In this document: one piece after another, positions 1-8,617 of the stretch
Layout of the letters: each line of letters starts with the position of its first letter
How positions within the stretch are numbered: the stretch's first letter is position 1
NCBI GenBank assembly: GCA_944380355.1
Contig: CALWHJ010000005.1
Span: 23,413 to 87,412 of the forward strand
DNA: 64,000 bases
Direction of reading: 5' to 3'
Origin: an uncultured Christensenellaceae bacterium
Lineage (GTDB): Bacteria; Bacillota; Clostridia; Christensenellales; UBA3700
Notes under the pieces: model-generated
Told to the model about the DNA's origin: nothing
Seen by the model: the letters and a program-made list of their open reading frames with translations, nothing else
The model's database searches: none
Program-made: the position numbers and the translations under genes

Positions 1-781
1 CGGATACGCCTACAAATATGTCTGCGCCTTTCATTGCGTCGTCAAGAGTACCTTGACGACGCTCTTTGTTTGTGATTTCGGCAAGCTCTTCGTTGCCCTT
101 AGGCTCGTTGACGCCCTTACAGATTATGCCTTTTCTGTTGCAGACGTATATATCCTTTACGCCGAGTTTGAGGAGAAGTTTTGCGATTGCAGTACCTGCC
201 GCGCCCGCACCGCTGAAAGTTACAATAAGGTCTTCCCACTTTTTGCCGACGATTTTCAGTGCGTTTGTAATAGCTGCTACCGTTACTACCGCGGTGCCGT
301 GCTGGTCATCGTGGAATATAGGAATATCCGTACATTCTTTGAGTTTCTTTTCTATTTCGAAACATCTGGGAGCAGATATGTCTTCGAGGTTTACGCCGCC
401 GAAGCTTCCTGAGAGAAGAGCGACAGTCTTGACAATATCGTCGACGTCTTTGGATTTTACGCACAGGGGGATAGCGTCTATGTCACCGAATTCTTTGAAA
501 AGCACGCATTTGCCTTCCATTACGGGCATACCTGCCTCAGGACCTATATCGCCTAATCCCAATACTGCCGTGCCGTCTGTTACGACAGCGACCGTATTCC
601 ATCGTCTTGTGAGGTCGTACGATTTGTCCACGTCCTTTTGTATCTCCAGACACGCCTGCGCAACTCCGGGAGTGTAGGCGAGTGACAAGTCTTCCTTGCT
701 GTTGATTTTGCTTCTCGTATTGATTTCTATTTTACCTCTCCACTCGTAGTGTTTTTTGAGAGATTCTTTCATATAATCCAT
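1..781 (-). CDS. NAD(P)-dependent malic enzyme, 3' end cut by window edge
   Basis: Malic enzyme oxidatively decarboxylates malate to pyruvate in the cytoplasm. The visible 260 residues hold the N-terminal malic domain (LAYTPGVAQ near residue 36, then the VTDGTAVLGLGDIGPEAG block) and the start of the NAD(P)-binding domain, with the metal-site motif FHDDQHGTA and the dinucleotide loop GAGAAGTAIA. The C-terminal part lies outside the window. The ATG at 781 has AAGGAG seven bases upstream; a second in-frame ATG three codons later is less well placed. It is divergent from the ABC importer operon. Cofactor preference cannot be told from this fragment. Confidence 0.93.
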   Translation of the reverse strand, partial: MDYMKESLKKHYEWRGKIEINTRSKINSKEDLSLAYTPGVAQACLEIQKDVDKSYDLTRRWNTVAVVTDGTAVLGLGDIGPEAGMPVMEGKCVLFKEFGDIDAIPLCVKSKDVDDIVKTVALLSGSFGGVNLEDISAPRCFEIEKKLKECTDIPIFHDDQHGTAVVTVAAITNALKIVGKKWEDLIVTFSGAGAAGTAIAKLLLKLGVKDIYVCNRKGIICKGVNEPKGNEELAEITNKERRQGTLDDAMKGADIFVGVS

Positions 782-942
782 AGCTTTTCTCCTTAAAGAG
801 TATTTACGTTTATATTCTAACACAATATTTTAGATTTGGGAAACGATTGAGATATATTGGCGCTACTTTTTCCTATATGATTTGTACGCGTTTGTAAAAT
901 GGTCAGCGCGTTTTGCAGTATTAATAATATTATATAATTATA

Positions 943-971
943 TTGACAATTTGCCGCCTTGCTTGTAAAAT
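943..971 (+). promoter_or_regulatory. Sigma-A-type promoter of the TrpXYZ-like operon
   Basis: TTGACA at 943-948, a 17-base spacer and TAAAAT at 966-971. The leader is only about 43 bases, too short for a Trp T-box such as those that control this transporter in streptococci. Confidence 0.75.
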
Positions 972-1020
972 AGATAATATACGGGTTTGCATATTGCCCG
1001 ATTTATAAAAGGAGAAAGTT

Positions 1021-1980
1021 ATGAAAAAACTCATTATCGCAATTTTGATTATAGCTATGACGGTTACTTGCGTTGCGGCATTTGCAGGATGCGAAAGCGC
1101 GGATTACAACGTAGGTATCGTACAATTTGCACCTCATGCCGCTCTCGACGCTGCAAACGATGCTTTCCAGGCAAAACTTGCAGAGCTTATGAAAGCAGAG
1201 GGTAAGACCGTAAAATTCTACGATAACAATGCAACCGGTGAAGTATCCAACGCAACTACGGCGGCAGAAACCCTCGTAAACAGAAACGTGGATATGATTT
1301 TTGCAATTGCTACGCCTGCGGCTCAGGCAGTGCAAGCAGCTACCAAGGATATTCCCGTAGTATTCACGGCAGTAACGTCTGCTCAGATAGCAGGTCTTAC
1401 CGATTCCAATATTACCGGTGTTACCGACCTGAATGACGTAGATATGCAAGTTGACCTTATGACAAAGCTTGTTCACGGCGCAACGAAAATGGGTATACTT
1501 TATTCCACCGACGAGCCTAACTCCGAACTTCAGAAAAATCTCGCGGTAGAAGCTATGGAAGCAAAGGGTATTACCGTAGTAGTACAGGGTATTACCGATA
1601 TGCAAGGTGTAGAGCCTGCTTTCAACAACTTCAAGGCTCAGGGAGTACAGTGTATTTATATTCCTACCGACAACAGACTTGCTGAAGGCGCGTCCAGCGT
1701 ACATTCCGCTAATATGGCTACAGAAGCCAATATTCCTATCGTATGCGGCGAAGCAGGTATGAATGCGCTTTGCGGTATCGCAACTTACGGCGTCAACTAC
1801 GCTAAGCTCGGCGAGCAGTCTGCTCAGGTAGCTTTCGATATTCTCTTCAACGGCAAGAAGCCTTCTGAAATTGCGGTAGTAGACCCTGTGGTTACCGCTG
1901 ATGACTTCAGCCTAAGCGAAGATATTGCCGCTGCAATCGGATTTACTATTCCCGACGAAGTGCTTGCTTTGGCAAAATAA
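1021..1980 (+). CDS. trpX: ABC transporter substrate-binding lipoprotein, TrpX type
   Basis: Extracellular solute-binding subunit of an ABC importer. A hydrophobic signal peptide ends in the lipobox AAFAGC (residues about 19-24), so the mature protein is predicted to be lipid-anchored. The body (319 residues) has the features of the PF04392 family, including GIVQFAPHAALD and repeated NVDMIFAIATPAAQA and IYIPTDNRL blocks of a two-lobed Rossmann-like binding protein. It heads an operon with a permease and an ATPase, the same order as streptococcal trpXYZ, which imports tryptophan; that substrate is inferred from family membership only. AAAGGAG precedes the ATG. Confidence 0.88.
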   Translation: MKKLIIAILIIAMTVTCVAAFAGCESADYNVGIVQFAPHAALDAANDAFQAKLAELMKAEGKTVKFYDNNATGEVSNATTAAETLVNRNVDMIFAIATPAAQAVQAATKDIPVVFTAVTSAQIAGLTDSNITGVTDLNDVDMQVDLMTKLVHGATKMGILYSTDEPNSELQKNLAVEAMEAKGITVVVQGITDMQGVEPAFNNFKAQGVQCIYIPTDNRLAEGASSVHSANMATEANIPIVCGEAGMNALCGIATYGVNYAKLGEQSAQVAFDILFNGKKPSEIAVVDPVVTADDFSLSEDIAAAIGFTIPDEVLALAK

Positions 1981-2012
1981 TTAAGATAAAAAAAATAACA
2001 AAACAAATAAAT

Positions 2013-2035
2013 ACGGACAGCATTATGCTGTCCGT
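2013..2035 (+). other. Intercistronic mRNA hairpin between trpX and trpY
   Basis: A perfect 10-bp inverted repeat, ACGGACAGCA / TGCTGTCCGT, with a 3-base loop lies between the binding-protein and permease genes. No U-run follows, so it is not a terminator. Such hairpins commonly protect the 3' end of the upstream message, giving more binding protein than permease; that role is inferred. Confidence 0.7.
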
Positions 2036-2048
2036 AAAAAGGTGAATA

Positions 2049-3125
2049 ATGGACGTATTTTTTTCTACCTTTCTGACGGGAGCGAATCAAGGATTATTGT
2101 GGGCTGTACTTGCCATAGGCGTGTATATCTCATACAGAATACTTGATTTTGCAGACCTTACCGTGGAAGGCAGTTTTGCGAGCGGCGGTGCTACGGCAGG
2201 CATAATTATGTCATTGTCAAAAGATTTTGTCGCCACAGGTGCTGCAGCAGGTATGTTTATGTCGGTCATATCCATATTGTGCGCCATTGTTGTCGGCGGA
2301 CTTGCGGGACTTGTAACCGGACTTTTGAATACAAAACTCAAGATTGCTCCTATTCTTGCAGGCATATTGACAATGACAGGATTGTATTCGGTCAATCTTA
2401 TGATTATGGGTATAGGTACAGGCGGAGCAAAAAACAATATTGCTCTCGGACCTATCGGCACGTTGTTTACAAAGATAGGTGACGTTATGCCGATACCGAA
2501 GAATTATATTATATTGATAATAGGCATTCTTACGGCAGCGATTGTTATAGCCATACTGTACTGGTTTTTCGGCACGGAAGTCGGTAGCGCGATGAGGGCC
2601 ACGGGTAACAATGAAAAGATGGCGAAAGCTCAGGGAATAAACACTCAGAATTCAAAGATTTTGGGACTTGTAGTATCCAATGCGCTAGTTGCATTGTCGG
2701 GCGCACTCGTTGCTCATCAGCAGAGTAACGCATCCGTTACAATGGGCGTAGGCGCGATAGTTATAGGTCTTGCCGCAATCATTATAGGTGAGAGTATTAT
2801 CTCGGCAAAATTCCCCTTCTGGGCAAGACTTGCCAGCATAGTAATAGGAAGTTTGATATACAGAATAATAATATCCTACATTTATCTTGCGGGAGTAGAT
2901 TCCGAATATGTCAAGCTGCTTACGGCAATTATGGTAGTAGTTGCGCTTGCAATACCTCTCATAAAGGAAAAAGTCGGTCCTATAATAAAGAAAAAACGCG
3001 AGGCGAAGAATAAAAACTCAAATACGCCTTCAGACAGCGAGCCTCCCGCCGATAACGAAACTAACGAAAATACGTTAGCAGACAATGCGGAAGAGACAAA
3101 CGTCAAGTCTGCGAAGGAGGTCTAG
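2049..3125 (+). CDS. trpY: ABC transporter permease, TrpY type (BPD_transp_2 family)
   Basis: Integral membrane permease of the importer, 358 residues. About eight to nine hydrophobic segments run from residue 10 to about 305, with the family signature around GSAMRATGNNEKMAKAQGIN (the cytoplasmic loop that contacts the ATPase). The last 50 or so residues form a hydrophilic, Asn/Glu-rich tail beginning with the Lys-rich KKKREAKNK, longer than usual and of unknown use. The ATG has AAAGGTG five bases upstream. The stop codon is one base before the ATPase start, so the two are translationally coupled. Confidence 0.88.
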   Translation: MDVFFSTFLTGANQGLLWAVLAIGVYISYRILDFADLTVEGSFASGGATAGIIMSLSKDFVATGAAAGMFMSVISILCAIVVGGLAGLVTGLLNTKLKIAPILAGILTMTGLYSVNLMIMGIGTGGAKNNIALGPIGTLFTKIGDVMPIPKNYIILIIGILTAAIVIAILYWFFGTEVGSAMRATGNNEKMAKAQGINTQNSKILGLVVSNALVALSGALVAHQQSNASVTMGVGAIVIGLAAIIIGESIISAKFPFWARLASIVIGSLIYRIIISYIYLAGVDSEYVKLLTAIMVVVALAIPLIKEKVGPIIKKKREAKNKNSNTPSDSEPPADNETNENTLADNAEETNVKSAKEV

Positions 3126-3126
3126 T

Positions 3127-3921
3127 ATGCTCGAACTTAAAGGAATACACAAGACTTTCAATATAGGCACAGTTAATGAGAAGAAGGCGCTTAACGACTT
3201 AAATCTCAAGGTTGAGGAAGGAGATTTCATTACCGTAATAGGCGGTAACGGAGCAGGTAAGTCTACAATGCTCAATATTATAGCGGGCGTATTTTTACCT
3301 GAAGAGGGAGATATCGTTATCGACGGCGTAAACGTAACACGTCTTGCGGAGCACAAGCGCGCCAGTATGATAGGAAGAGTTTTTCAGGATCCAATGATAG
3401 GTACGGCTGCCAATATGAATATCGAAGAAAATCTTGCTCTTGCCAACAGGCGAGGAAAGATAAGAGGCTTAGGCTGGGGAGTCAAAAAAGGAGAAAGAGA
3501 ATTATTCAGAGAAAAGCTCAAAATGCTCGACCTCAATCTCGAGGACAGAATGACGACTAAAGTCGGACTTCTTTCGGGCGGACAGAGACAGGCTTTGACT
3601 CTTCTTATGGCTACGCTCATCAAGCCCAAGGTATTGCTCCTTGACGAACATACTGCGGCGCTCGACCCCAAAACGGCTAGTAAGGTGCTTTCGCTTACGG
3701 AGGAGATAACGAGCGAGCAGAATATCACTACCATTATGATTACGCACAATATGAAAGACGCTATCAGATACGGCAACCGCCTTATTATGATGAACAACGG
3801 CTCTATCATATACGACGTAAAAGGCGAGGAGAAGAAGAATCTTACCGTCAAAGATTTGCTCTTAAAGTTTGAACAGAGCAGCGACGGAGAGTTTGCCAAC
3901 GACAGAATGTTGTTGACCTGA
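3127..3921 (+). CDS. trpZ: ABC transporter ATP-binding protein, TrpZ type
   Basis: Cytoplasmic ATPase that powers the importer, 264 residues. Walker A is GGNGAGKST at residues 39-47, the signature is LSGGQRQAL, Walker B is VLLLDEHTAALDP and the switch histidine lies in ITHNM. Walker B carries DEH where most ABC ATPases have DEP, a feature shared by this transporter subfamily as far as I recall. An earlier in-frame start at 3085 would overlap trpY; the ATG at 3127 follows AAGGAGG and is preferred. A strong terminator follows. Confidence 0.92.
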   Translation: MLELKGIHKTFNIGTVNEKKALNDLNLKVEEGDFITVIGGNGAGKSTMLNIIAGVFLPEEGDIVIDGVNVTRLAEHKRASMIGRVFQDPMIGTAANMNIEENLALANRRGKIRGLGWGVKKGERELFREKLKMLDLNLEDRMTTKVGLLSGGQRQALTLLMATLIKPKVLLLDEHTAALDPKTASKVLSLTEEITSEQNITTIMITHNMKDAIRYGNRLIMMNNGSIIYDVKGEEKKNLTVKDLLLKFEQSSDGEFANDRMLLT

Positions 3922-3946
3922 CAGCGTACAGAATTAAAAATATTTA

Positions 3947-3975
3947 GGGAAACGTCAATTGGCGTTTCCCTTTTT
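3947..3975 (+). terminator. Terminator of the TrpXYZ-like operon
   Basis: GGGAAACG and CGTTTCCC arms (3947-3954, 3963-3970) with an 8-base loop, followed by five T. Confidence 0.9.
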
Positions 3976-4342
3976 AATTGATATAATAGTCGCGCTTAAT
4001 AATCACTCGTCAAGCTAAACGGAAAATACTTTTGAGTAAAGGTTATATTGATATATTAAACAAAGAAAACTGCAAAAGGTAAAATATATTAAAGCAATTT
4101 TTAACATATCATAACGCAAATTTGTATATATATCTCAAAAATATGGATAAAACGGGAAAAATAGCCATATTACCGTTAAAAATTTATCTAATTTCAATAT
4201 AAATTTTAATATATCACTGTAATATTATGTATATCGTAATTAAAATATTGTAAATTTAAGATTAAAAAATATAAATTTTGAGCTAAATTTTCCTAAAATT
4301 GCATAAAATTTGTGCAATTTTGTCTAAAATTTTTTAATAAAG
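3976..4342. other. A+T-rich intergenic stretch without a recognisable feature
   Basis: Very A+T-rich with many short near-repeats of AAAATTTTA and ATATATT. No ribosome site linked to a plausible reading frame and no stable hairpin was found on either strand. Confidence 0.6.
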
Positions 4343-4371
4343 TTGCCAAGTCGGTTGAAAAGTGGTAATAT
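4343..4371 (+). promoter_or_regulatory. Promoter of the AraC-family gene
   Basis: TTGCCA at 4343-4348, a 17-base spacer and TAATAT at 4366-4371. Confidence 0.6.
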
Positions 4372-4425
4372 TAATATGTATAAAAAACTTATTACTATTA
4401 TCAACAAAATAGGACGGATTTGGTT

Positions 4426-5232
4426 ATGGCAGAATTTTTCATCAACTTCTCTCATCTGATAGATGAGAAGTCCCCCGTAAACATTAGGGTAATCGGAGAA
4501 ACTCAAAAGGAGGACAGCGTAAACAACGAGAGAAAGAATTCTGATATAATGGCGCTCGAGTACATCATATCCGGCGAAGGCGTTTTGGAAATAAACGGCA
4601 AGACTTATTACCCCAAGGCTGGCGACGTTTTCTTCCTCAAAAAGGGAAGCGACCACAAATACTCTTCGAGCAAGAAAAACGGTTGGCATAAAATCTGGAT
4701 TATATTCGAAGGAAAACTGATGGAAGAGATGGTAAGACTTTATCTTCCCGAAGATACCTATCTTTTCTCGAATTGCTACGTAGGCAGTTATTTTAAAGAT
4801 ATTCTGTATTATCTCAAAAACTACAAGAACGATTACAAGAAACTTACAGACGGCGTATCTATAAAGTTGTTTGAGATTTTTACCGCTATAAGAAGCAATA
4901 CTACAGCGCCTAAAGACAGCTTGGCTATGCAAATCAAAAACACTCTCGATATGATGGTCGAAAAAGAGCTTTCGCTGGAGAGTCTTTGCGCGCAGTTTAA
5001 TTATTCGAAAAACCATATTATTCACATATTCAAGCAGGAATTCGGCATCACGCCTTACAACTATTTCCTAGAGAGAAAGATAGAGTATGCAAAAGTTTAT
5101 CTCGACAACTGCAGTCTGTCTATTGGCGAGATAGCGCAAAAGCTTTCGTTCAGTGACCAGCAATACTTCTCGATTTGTTTCAAGAAAATTGTAGGAGTAT
5201 CTCCCGTCGCATACAGAAATAAAAAATTCTGA
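4426..5232 (+). CDS. AraC-family transcriptional regulator with cupin sensor domain
   Basis: DNA-binding regulator of 268 residues. Residues about 20-110 resemble the cupin-type effector-binding domain (EYIISGEGVLEINGKTYYPKAGDVFFLKKG). The C-terminal 100 residues hold the two helix-turn-helix motifs of the AraC family, with LESLCAQFNYSKNHIIHIFK and then IGEIAQKLSFSDQQYFS. Regulators of this type usually control sugar or glycoside genes, but no target adjoins it: it stands alone with its own promoter and terminator. The ATG at 4426 has AGGA eleven bases upstream; a TTG two codons earlier is equally possible. Confidence 0.9.
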   Translation: MAEFFINFSHLIDEKSPVNIRVIGETQKEDSVNNERKNSDIMALEYIISGEGVLEINGKTYYPKAGDVFFLKKGSDHKYSSSKKNGWHKIWIIFEGKLMEEMVRLYLPEDTYLFSNCYVGSYFKDILYYLKNYKNDYKKLTDGVSIKLFEIFTAIRSNTTAPKDSLAMQIKNTLDMMVEKELSLESLCAQFNYSKNHIIHIFKQEFGITPYNYFLERKIEYAKVYLDNCSLSIGEIAQKLSFSDQQYFSICFKKIVGVSPVAYRNKKF

Positions 5233-5242
5233 TTTAAAACAC

Positions 5243-5268
5243 AATTCACCCTGCGGGGTGAATTTTTT
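5243..5268 (+). terminator. Terminator after the AraC-family gene
   Basis: AATTCACC and GGTGAATT arms around a short loop, followed by a T-run. Confidence 0.88.
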
Positions 5269-5403
5269 ATAGATTTATGTTCGCTTGTTGTCAGGGTAAG
5301 ACTTTTAAAAACTGTTTTCTAAATCAACAGTGTTTTTACGCGATGGCGGTTTATTTAATTAACAGAATATAATCACGTATTGCGCGCGACTATATTATTT
5401 TAG

Positions 5404-5431
5404 TTGAAAAATATCGTTTTGTATGCTAAAA
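5404..5431 (+). promoter_or_regulatory. Promoter of the lysyl-tRNA synthetase gene
   Basis: TTGAAA at 5404-5409, a 16-base spacer and TAAAAT at 5426-5431. The leader contains a small CCGTG/CACGG hairpin at about 5453-5466 but no T-box elements. Confidence 0.6.
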
Positions 5432-5495
5432 TAACTAGCGTAACTATAATACCGTGTCTACACGGAAATATAAATATACCAGAGGTTTTGAATTT

Positions 5496-7520
5496 ATGCA
5501 TTGGTCAGAACAGATTGCTAAGAGAATCATCGAAAAAAATCCCAACAAGGAAGAATACGTTTGCGCAGCCGGTATCAGCCCTTCGGGCTCTATCCATATC
5601 GGCAACTTCAGAGATATAGCTACCAGCTACTTTGTTGCCAAATCCTTGCGCAAAATGGGCAAAAAAGCCAAACTTCTCTTTTCGTGGGACGAGTTTGACC
5701 GTCTGCGTAAAGTGCCTGTCAACGTAGCCAAGGTCAATGACGATATGGAAAAGTATATCGGTTGTCCTTACGTAGACGTGCCTAATCCTTTCAAAGACAG
5801 CGACGCTAAGAGTTATGCGGAGTACTTTGAGAAAGAATTTGAAGTTTCGCTCAAAAAATTCGGTATAGAAATGGACTTCCGTCATCAGGCGGATATGTAC
5901 CGCAGCGGAAAATATAAGGACTGCGTACTTCTTGCTCTTAAAAAGCGTAAGGAAATTTTCGATATTATCGACTCTCACCGTACTCAGGATGCACAGGAAG
6001 GCGAGAGAGAAGCTTATTATCCCGTAAGCATCTATTGCCCCGTATGCGGCAAGGATACCACAAAGATAGATTCTTTGAGTGACGATTGCACAAAAGCAGA
6101 GTATACCTGCAAGTGCGGACATCACGGAAGTTTCGATTTTACCAAGGACTTCAATTGCAAGCTCGCGTGGAAAATAGACTGGCCTATGAGATGGTGCTAC
6201 GAGGGCGTAGACTTCGAGCCGGGCGGCAAAGACCATGCAAGTATCAACGGAAGCTATGATACGTCCAAACATATCTCTAAGGAGATATTCGGCTACGATG
6301 CCCCTATTTTCCAAGGTTACGAATTTATAGGTATAAGCGACAACAATGCGTCTACCGGTAAGATGTCCGGCTCTAGCGGTCTCAATCTTACGCCCGATAC
6401 GCTGTTGAAATTGTATCAACCCGAGGTGCTTTTGTGGCTGTATTCCAAAAACGAACCTTTGAAAGCTTTCAACTTCTGTCTTGACGACGGTATTTTGAGA
6501 CAGTATTTTGAGTTTGACAAGATGTATGCCGAAGTACAAAACGGCAGCGCAAACGAATTGACTACGGCTATTATCGACCTTGCCAGAGTTGAGGGCAGAG
6601 AATTGAAACTCGTACCTATGAGCCTTATCGTACAACTCGGCTCGGTAGTGGACTTCAACGTACCTATGCTCGAGATAGTATTTGAAAAACTCGGCACGCC
6701 TTATAAATACGATGACTTCAAAGACAGGCTTGACAGAGCTAAATTCTGGCTTGAGAAGTGTTCTCCTCAGGATATGAACAAGCTCAGAAAGACCAGAAAC
6801 TGGCAGATATACGACGCTCTCGACGATACTGAAAAACAAGAGATAAAAGAACTTTACGAATATATCAAAAAAGGCGGCTACGACCTTGCGTCCTTGCAGA
6901 CGGATTTGTACGCTATTCCTAAGAAAGTGCGCAATCTTACCACTGAAGACAAGGAGCTCAAAGCAAAGCAAGGAGCATTCTTCAAAAACGTTTACAAGCT
7001 GCTTATCGACAAGGAAAAAGGACCCCGCTTGTATCTTTTCCTCTATGCGATTGAGCCTGAGAAGTATTTGCCTTTGCTTGACTTCTCTTATCCTAAGACC
7101 AAGGAAGAAGAGAATAGCGAAAAGATAGTCGAAGAGGTGGTCGAGGAAAAGAAAGCGGAATACGGTGAGCCCGATCCCGTCGCACCCGTAAAAGACGAAA
7201 TAGCACTCGAAGATTTTGAAAAGATTGATTTGAGAGTATGCAAAATCGTCAAGTGTCAGGAAATCCGCAAGTCAAACAACTGCTACAAGCTCACGCTGTT
7301 TGACGGCGAGGGAGAAAGAGTTATCGTATCTTCGATAAAGCATTATTATACTCCCGAGCAGCTTATAGGCAAGAAGATTATCGTCGTTGCCAACCTTAAG
7401 CCCGTAAGAATTACAGGCGTAACCAGCAACGGTATGCTTGTTGCCGCTACCAACAACGCTTGCGGCTGTCAGGTAGTTTTCGTAGACGATATAGTACCCG
7501 AAGGCACTATGATAAAGTAA
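5496..7520 (+). CDS. lysK: Class I lysyl-tRNA synthetase fused to a C-terminal tRNA-binding domain
   Basis: Charges tRNA-Lys with lysine in the cytoplasm. The 674 residues show the class I (Rossmann) signature HIGN at 34-37 and KMSGS at 289-293, and a Cys-rich zinc-type insert (CPVCGKD, CKCGH) near residues 185-208, all typical of archaeal-type LysRS rather than the class II enzyme found in most bacteria. Residues about 566-674 form an EMAPII/Trbp111-like OB fold (FEKIDLRVCKIVKC, TSNGMLVAA), normally found at the end of MetRS or as a separate protein. The ATG at 5496 has AGAGG ten bases upstream; longer upstream frames lack a ribosome site. It is a single-gene unit between its own promoter and terminator. 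Confidence 0.93.
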   Translation: MHWSEQIAKRIIEKNPNKEEYVCAAGISPSGSIHIGNFRDIATSYFVAKSLRKMGKKAKLLFSWDEFDRLRKVPVNVAKVNDDMEKYIGCPYVDVPNPFKDSDAKSYAEYFEKEFEVSLKKFGIEMDFRHQADMYRSGKYKDCVLLALKKRKEIFDIIDSHRTQDAQEGEREAYYPVSIYCPVCGKDTTKIDSLSDDCTKAEYTCKCGHHGSFDFTKDFNCKLAWKIDWPMRWCYEGVDFEPGGKDHASINGSYDTSKHISKEIFGYDAPIFQGYEFIGISDNNASTGKMSGSSGLNLTPDTLLKLYQPEVLLWLYSKNEPLKAFNFCLDDGILRQYFEFDKMYAEVQNGSANELTTAIIDLARVEGRELKLVPMSLIVQLGSVVDFNVPMLEIVFEKLGTPYKYDDFKDRLDRAKFWLEKCSPQDMNKLRKTRNWQIYDALDDTEKQEIKELYEYIKKGGYDLASLQTDLYAIPKKVRNLTTEDKELKAKQGAFFKNVYKLLIDKEKGPRLYLFLYAIEPEKYLPLLDFSYPKTKEEENSEKIVEEVVEEKKAEYGEPDPVAPVKDEIALEDFEKIDLRVCKIVKCQEIRKSNNCYKLTLFDGEGERVIVSSIKHYYTPEQLIGKKIIVVANLKPVRITGVTSNGMLVAATNNACGCQVVFVDDIVPEGTMIK

Positions 7521-7565
7521 GTCTTTTATAAAACGCGACTGATTAAACAATAGAGTACAGAAGAC

Positions 7566-7590
7566 AGTCCGCCCAAAAGGCGGACTTTTT
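7566..7590 (+). terminator. Terminator after lysK
   Basis: AGTCCGCC and GGCGGACT arms, loop CAAAA, then five T. Confidence 0.93.
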
Positions 7591-7707
7591 CAATGATAAT
7601 ATCATTTGCAAGTATTGTATTTTTCGGAGATGGTTTTTGACATTCTATATATTTACACCAATAAAATTTTTAAATTGTATAAACGGAATATTAAGTATAT
7701 AAGTATA

Positions 7708-7740
7708 AAATAAAAATAAACGACCCGATATATCGGGTCG
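7708..7740 (-). terminator. Terminator of tRNA-Glu
   Basis: CGACCCGATA / TATCGGGTCG palindrome at 7721-7740; on the minus strand it is followed by TTTATTTTTATTTTA. Confidence 0.85.
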
Positions 7741-7745
7741 TCGTT

Positions 7746-7820
7746 TGGTGACTCCATGGGGATTCGAACCCCAGTAGCAGGCGTGAGAGGCCTGAGTCTT
7801 AACCGCTTGACCATGGAGCC
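7746..7820 (-). tRNA. tRNA-Glu (anticodon CTC)
   Basis: Read on the minus strand: acceptor GGCTCCA/TGGAGTC, D arm GTC...GAC, anticodon stem CAGGC/GCCTG with loop CTCTCAC (anticodon CTC, reads GAG), T arm TGGGG/CCCCA with TTCGAAT, discriminator A and an encoded CCA (7746-7748). All four stems pair, with one G-T in the acceptor. Confidence 0.96.
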
Positions 7821-7837
7821 ACGTCAATTGCCTTATT

Positions 7838-7866
7838 ATATTATCATAATAATTCAATACTGTCTA
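7838..7866 (-). promoter_or_regulatory. Promoter of tRNA-Glu
   Basis: On the minus strand TAGACA (7861-7866), 17-base spacer, TAATAT (7838-7843), about 18 bases before the tRNA 5' end. Confidence 0.6.
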
Positions 7867-8008
7867 TCGTTTTGCCGTATTTTTTTAAGTTTAATGATTT
7901 AAATTGCGTTTTATGAAAGGTTTTAAGACGTTGATTGAGCTGTTTTTGCGTATATTATATCGGCAAATATGCCTGTAACAATAATATAAATATATTATTG
8001 AAAGAATG

Positions 8009-8037
8009 TTGACAAAATCTTTTTACTATTTTATCAT
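8009..8037 (+). promoter_or_regulatory. Sigma-A-type promoter of the ECF sigma gene
   Basis: TTGACA at 8009-8014, a 17-base spacer and TATCAT at 8032-8037. This would give basal expression alongside the ECF-type motif just downstream. Confidence 0.72.
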
Positions 8038-8044
8038 AAAAATG

Positions 8045-8080
8045 TTGGTAAAAATTCTATAAGGATTGTTATATAAGTAA
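8045..8080 (+). promoter_or_regulatory. Candidate ECF sigma autoregulatory promoter
   Basis: TTGGTAAAAATT, seven bases, then GATTGTTATATAAGTA. The same bipartite motif with identical spacing occurs at 9886-9920 in front of the lipoprotein gene of this cluster and was noticed nowhere else in the window. The start codon is four bases after the motif, so this promoter would give a leader of only a few bases. Confidence 0.62.
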
Positions 8081-8083
8081 GAA

Positions 8084-8617
8084 ATGTCTGACAAATCTAT
8101 AAACAGGGCAGTAGAGAAATTTATTGAGGGTGATGCAAAAGCATTCGACTATATATACGATAATACGTATAAGATAGTATATTTTGTCATATACGGCATT
8201 GTCAAAAACCGTACGCACGCGCAGGATTTGGTACAGGAAACTTATCTCAAAGCCTTCAAAAATCTATCGGGCTTTGTAGCTGACAATTTCGTCGCGTGGA
8301 TTACTACTATGGCGAAAAACATTGCTATCAACGAGTATAACAAACTAAAACGCGAAAAGCTGACTGATTTTGTCGCAGAAAACAATTATATAGAAAGCGA
8401 CTTCAGAATGCCGGAAGAGGACAGCTTCGGACTGTTGAAGCTAGCACAAGAAAAATTGAGCGAAGATGACTATAAGATAGTAGTTATGTGCGTTATAGCG
8501 GGATACAAACGTCGCGAGGTAGCCGAGATATTGAATATGCCTATATCGACGGTTACATACAGATTGCAGAGCGCACTCGAAATACTTAAAAAGAATATAC
8601 AAGGAGGCGGAGTATGA
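8084..8617 (+). CDS. ECF-type RNA polymerase sigma factor
   Basis: Alternative sigma factor of 177 residues. Region 2 is recognisable at residues about 15-75 (AFDYIYDNTYKIVYFVIYGI then AQDLVQETYLKAF and FVAWITTMAKNIAINEY), region 4 at about 125-172 (LSEDDYKIVVMCVIAGYKRREVAEILNMP). The length is usual for an ECF factor. No Shine-Dalgarno sequence lies at a useful distance from the ATG. The stop overlaps the start of the next gene by four bases (ATGA), the classic sigma / anti-sigma coupling. Regulation is inferred from the duplicated promoter motif and from the membrane partner. Confidence 0.93.
   Translation: MSDKSINRAVEKFIEGDAKAFDYIYDNTYKIVYFVIYGIVKNRTHAQDLVQETYLKAFKNLSGFVADNFVAWITTMAKNIAINEYNKLKREKLTDFVAENNYIESDFRMPEEDSFGLLKLAQEKLSEDDYKIVVMCVIAGYKRREVAEILNMPISTVTYRLQSALEILKKNIQGGGV

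Noticed and set aside
971..1020. Tryptophan T-box before trpX
   Set aside because: The leader is about 43 bases; no specifier stem or antiterminator sequence fits.
5505..6971. Minus-strand frame of 488 codons
   Set aside because: Antisense to lysK; its composition reflects the complement of the synthetase codons.
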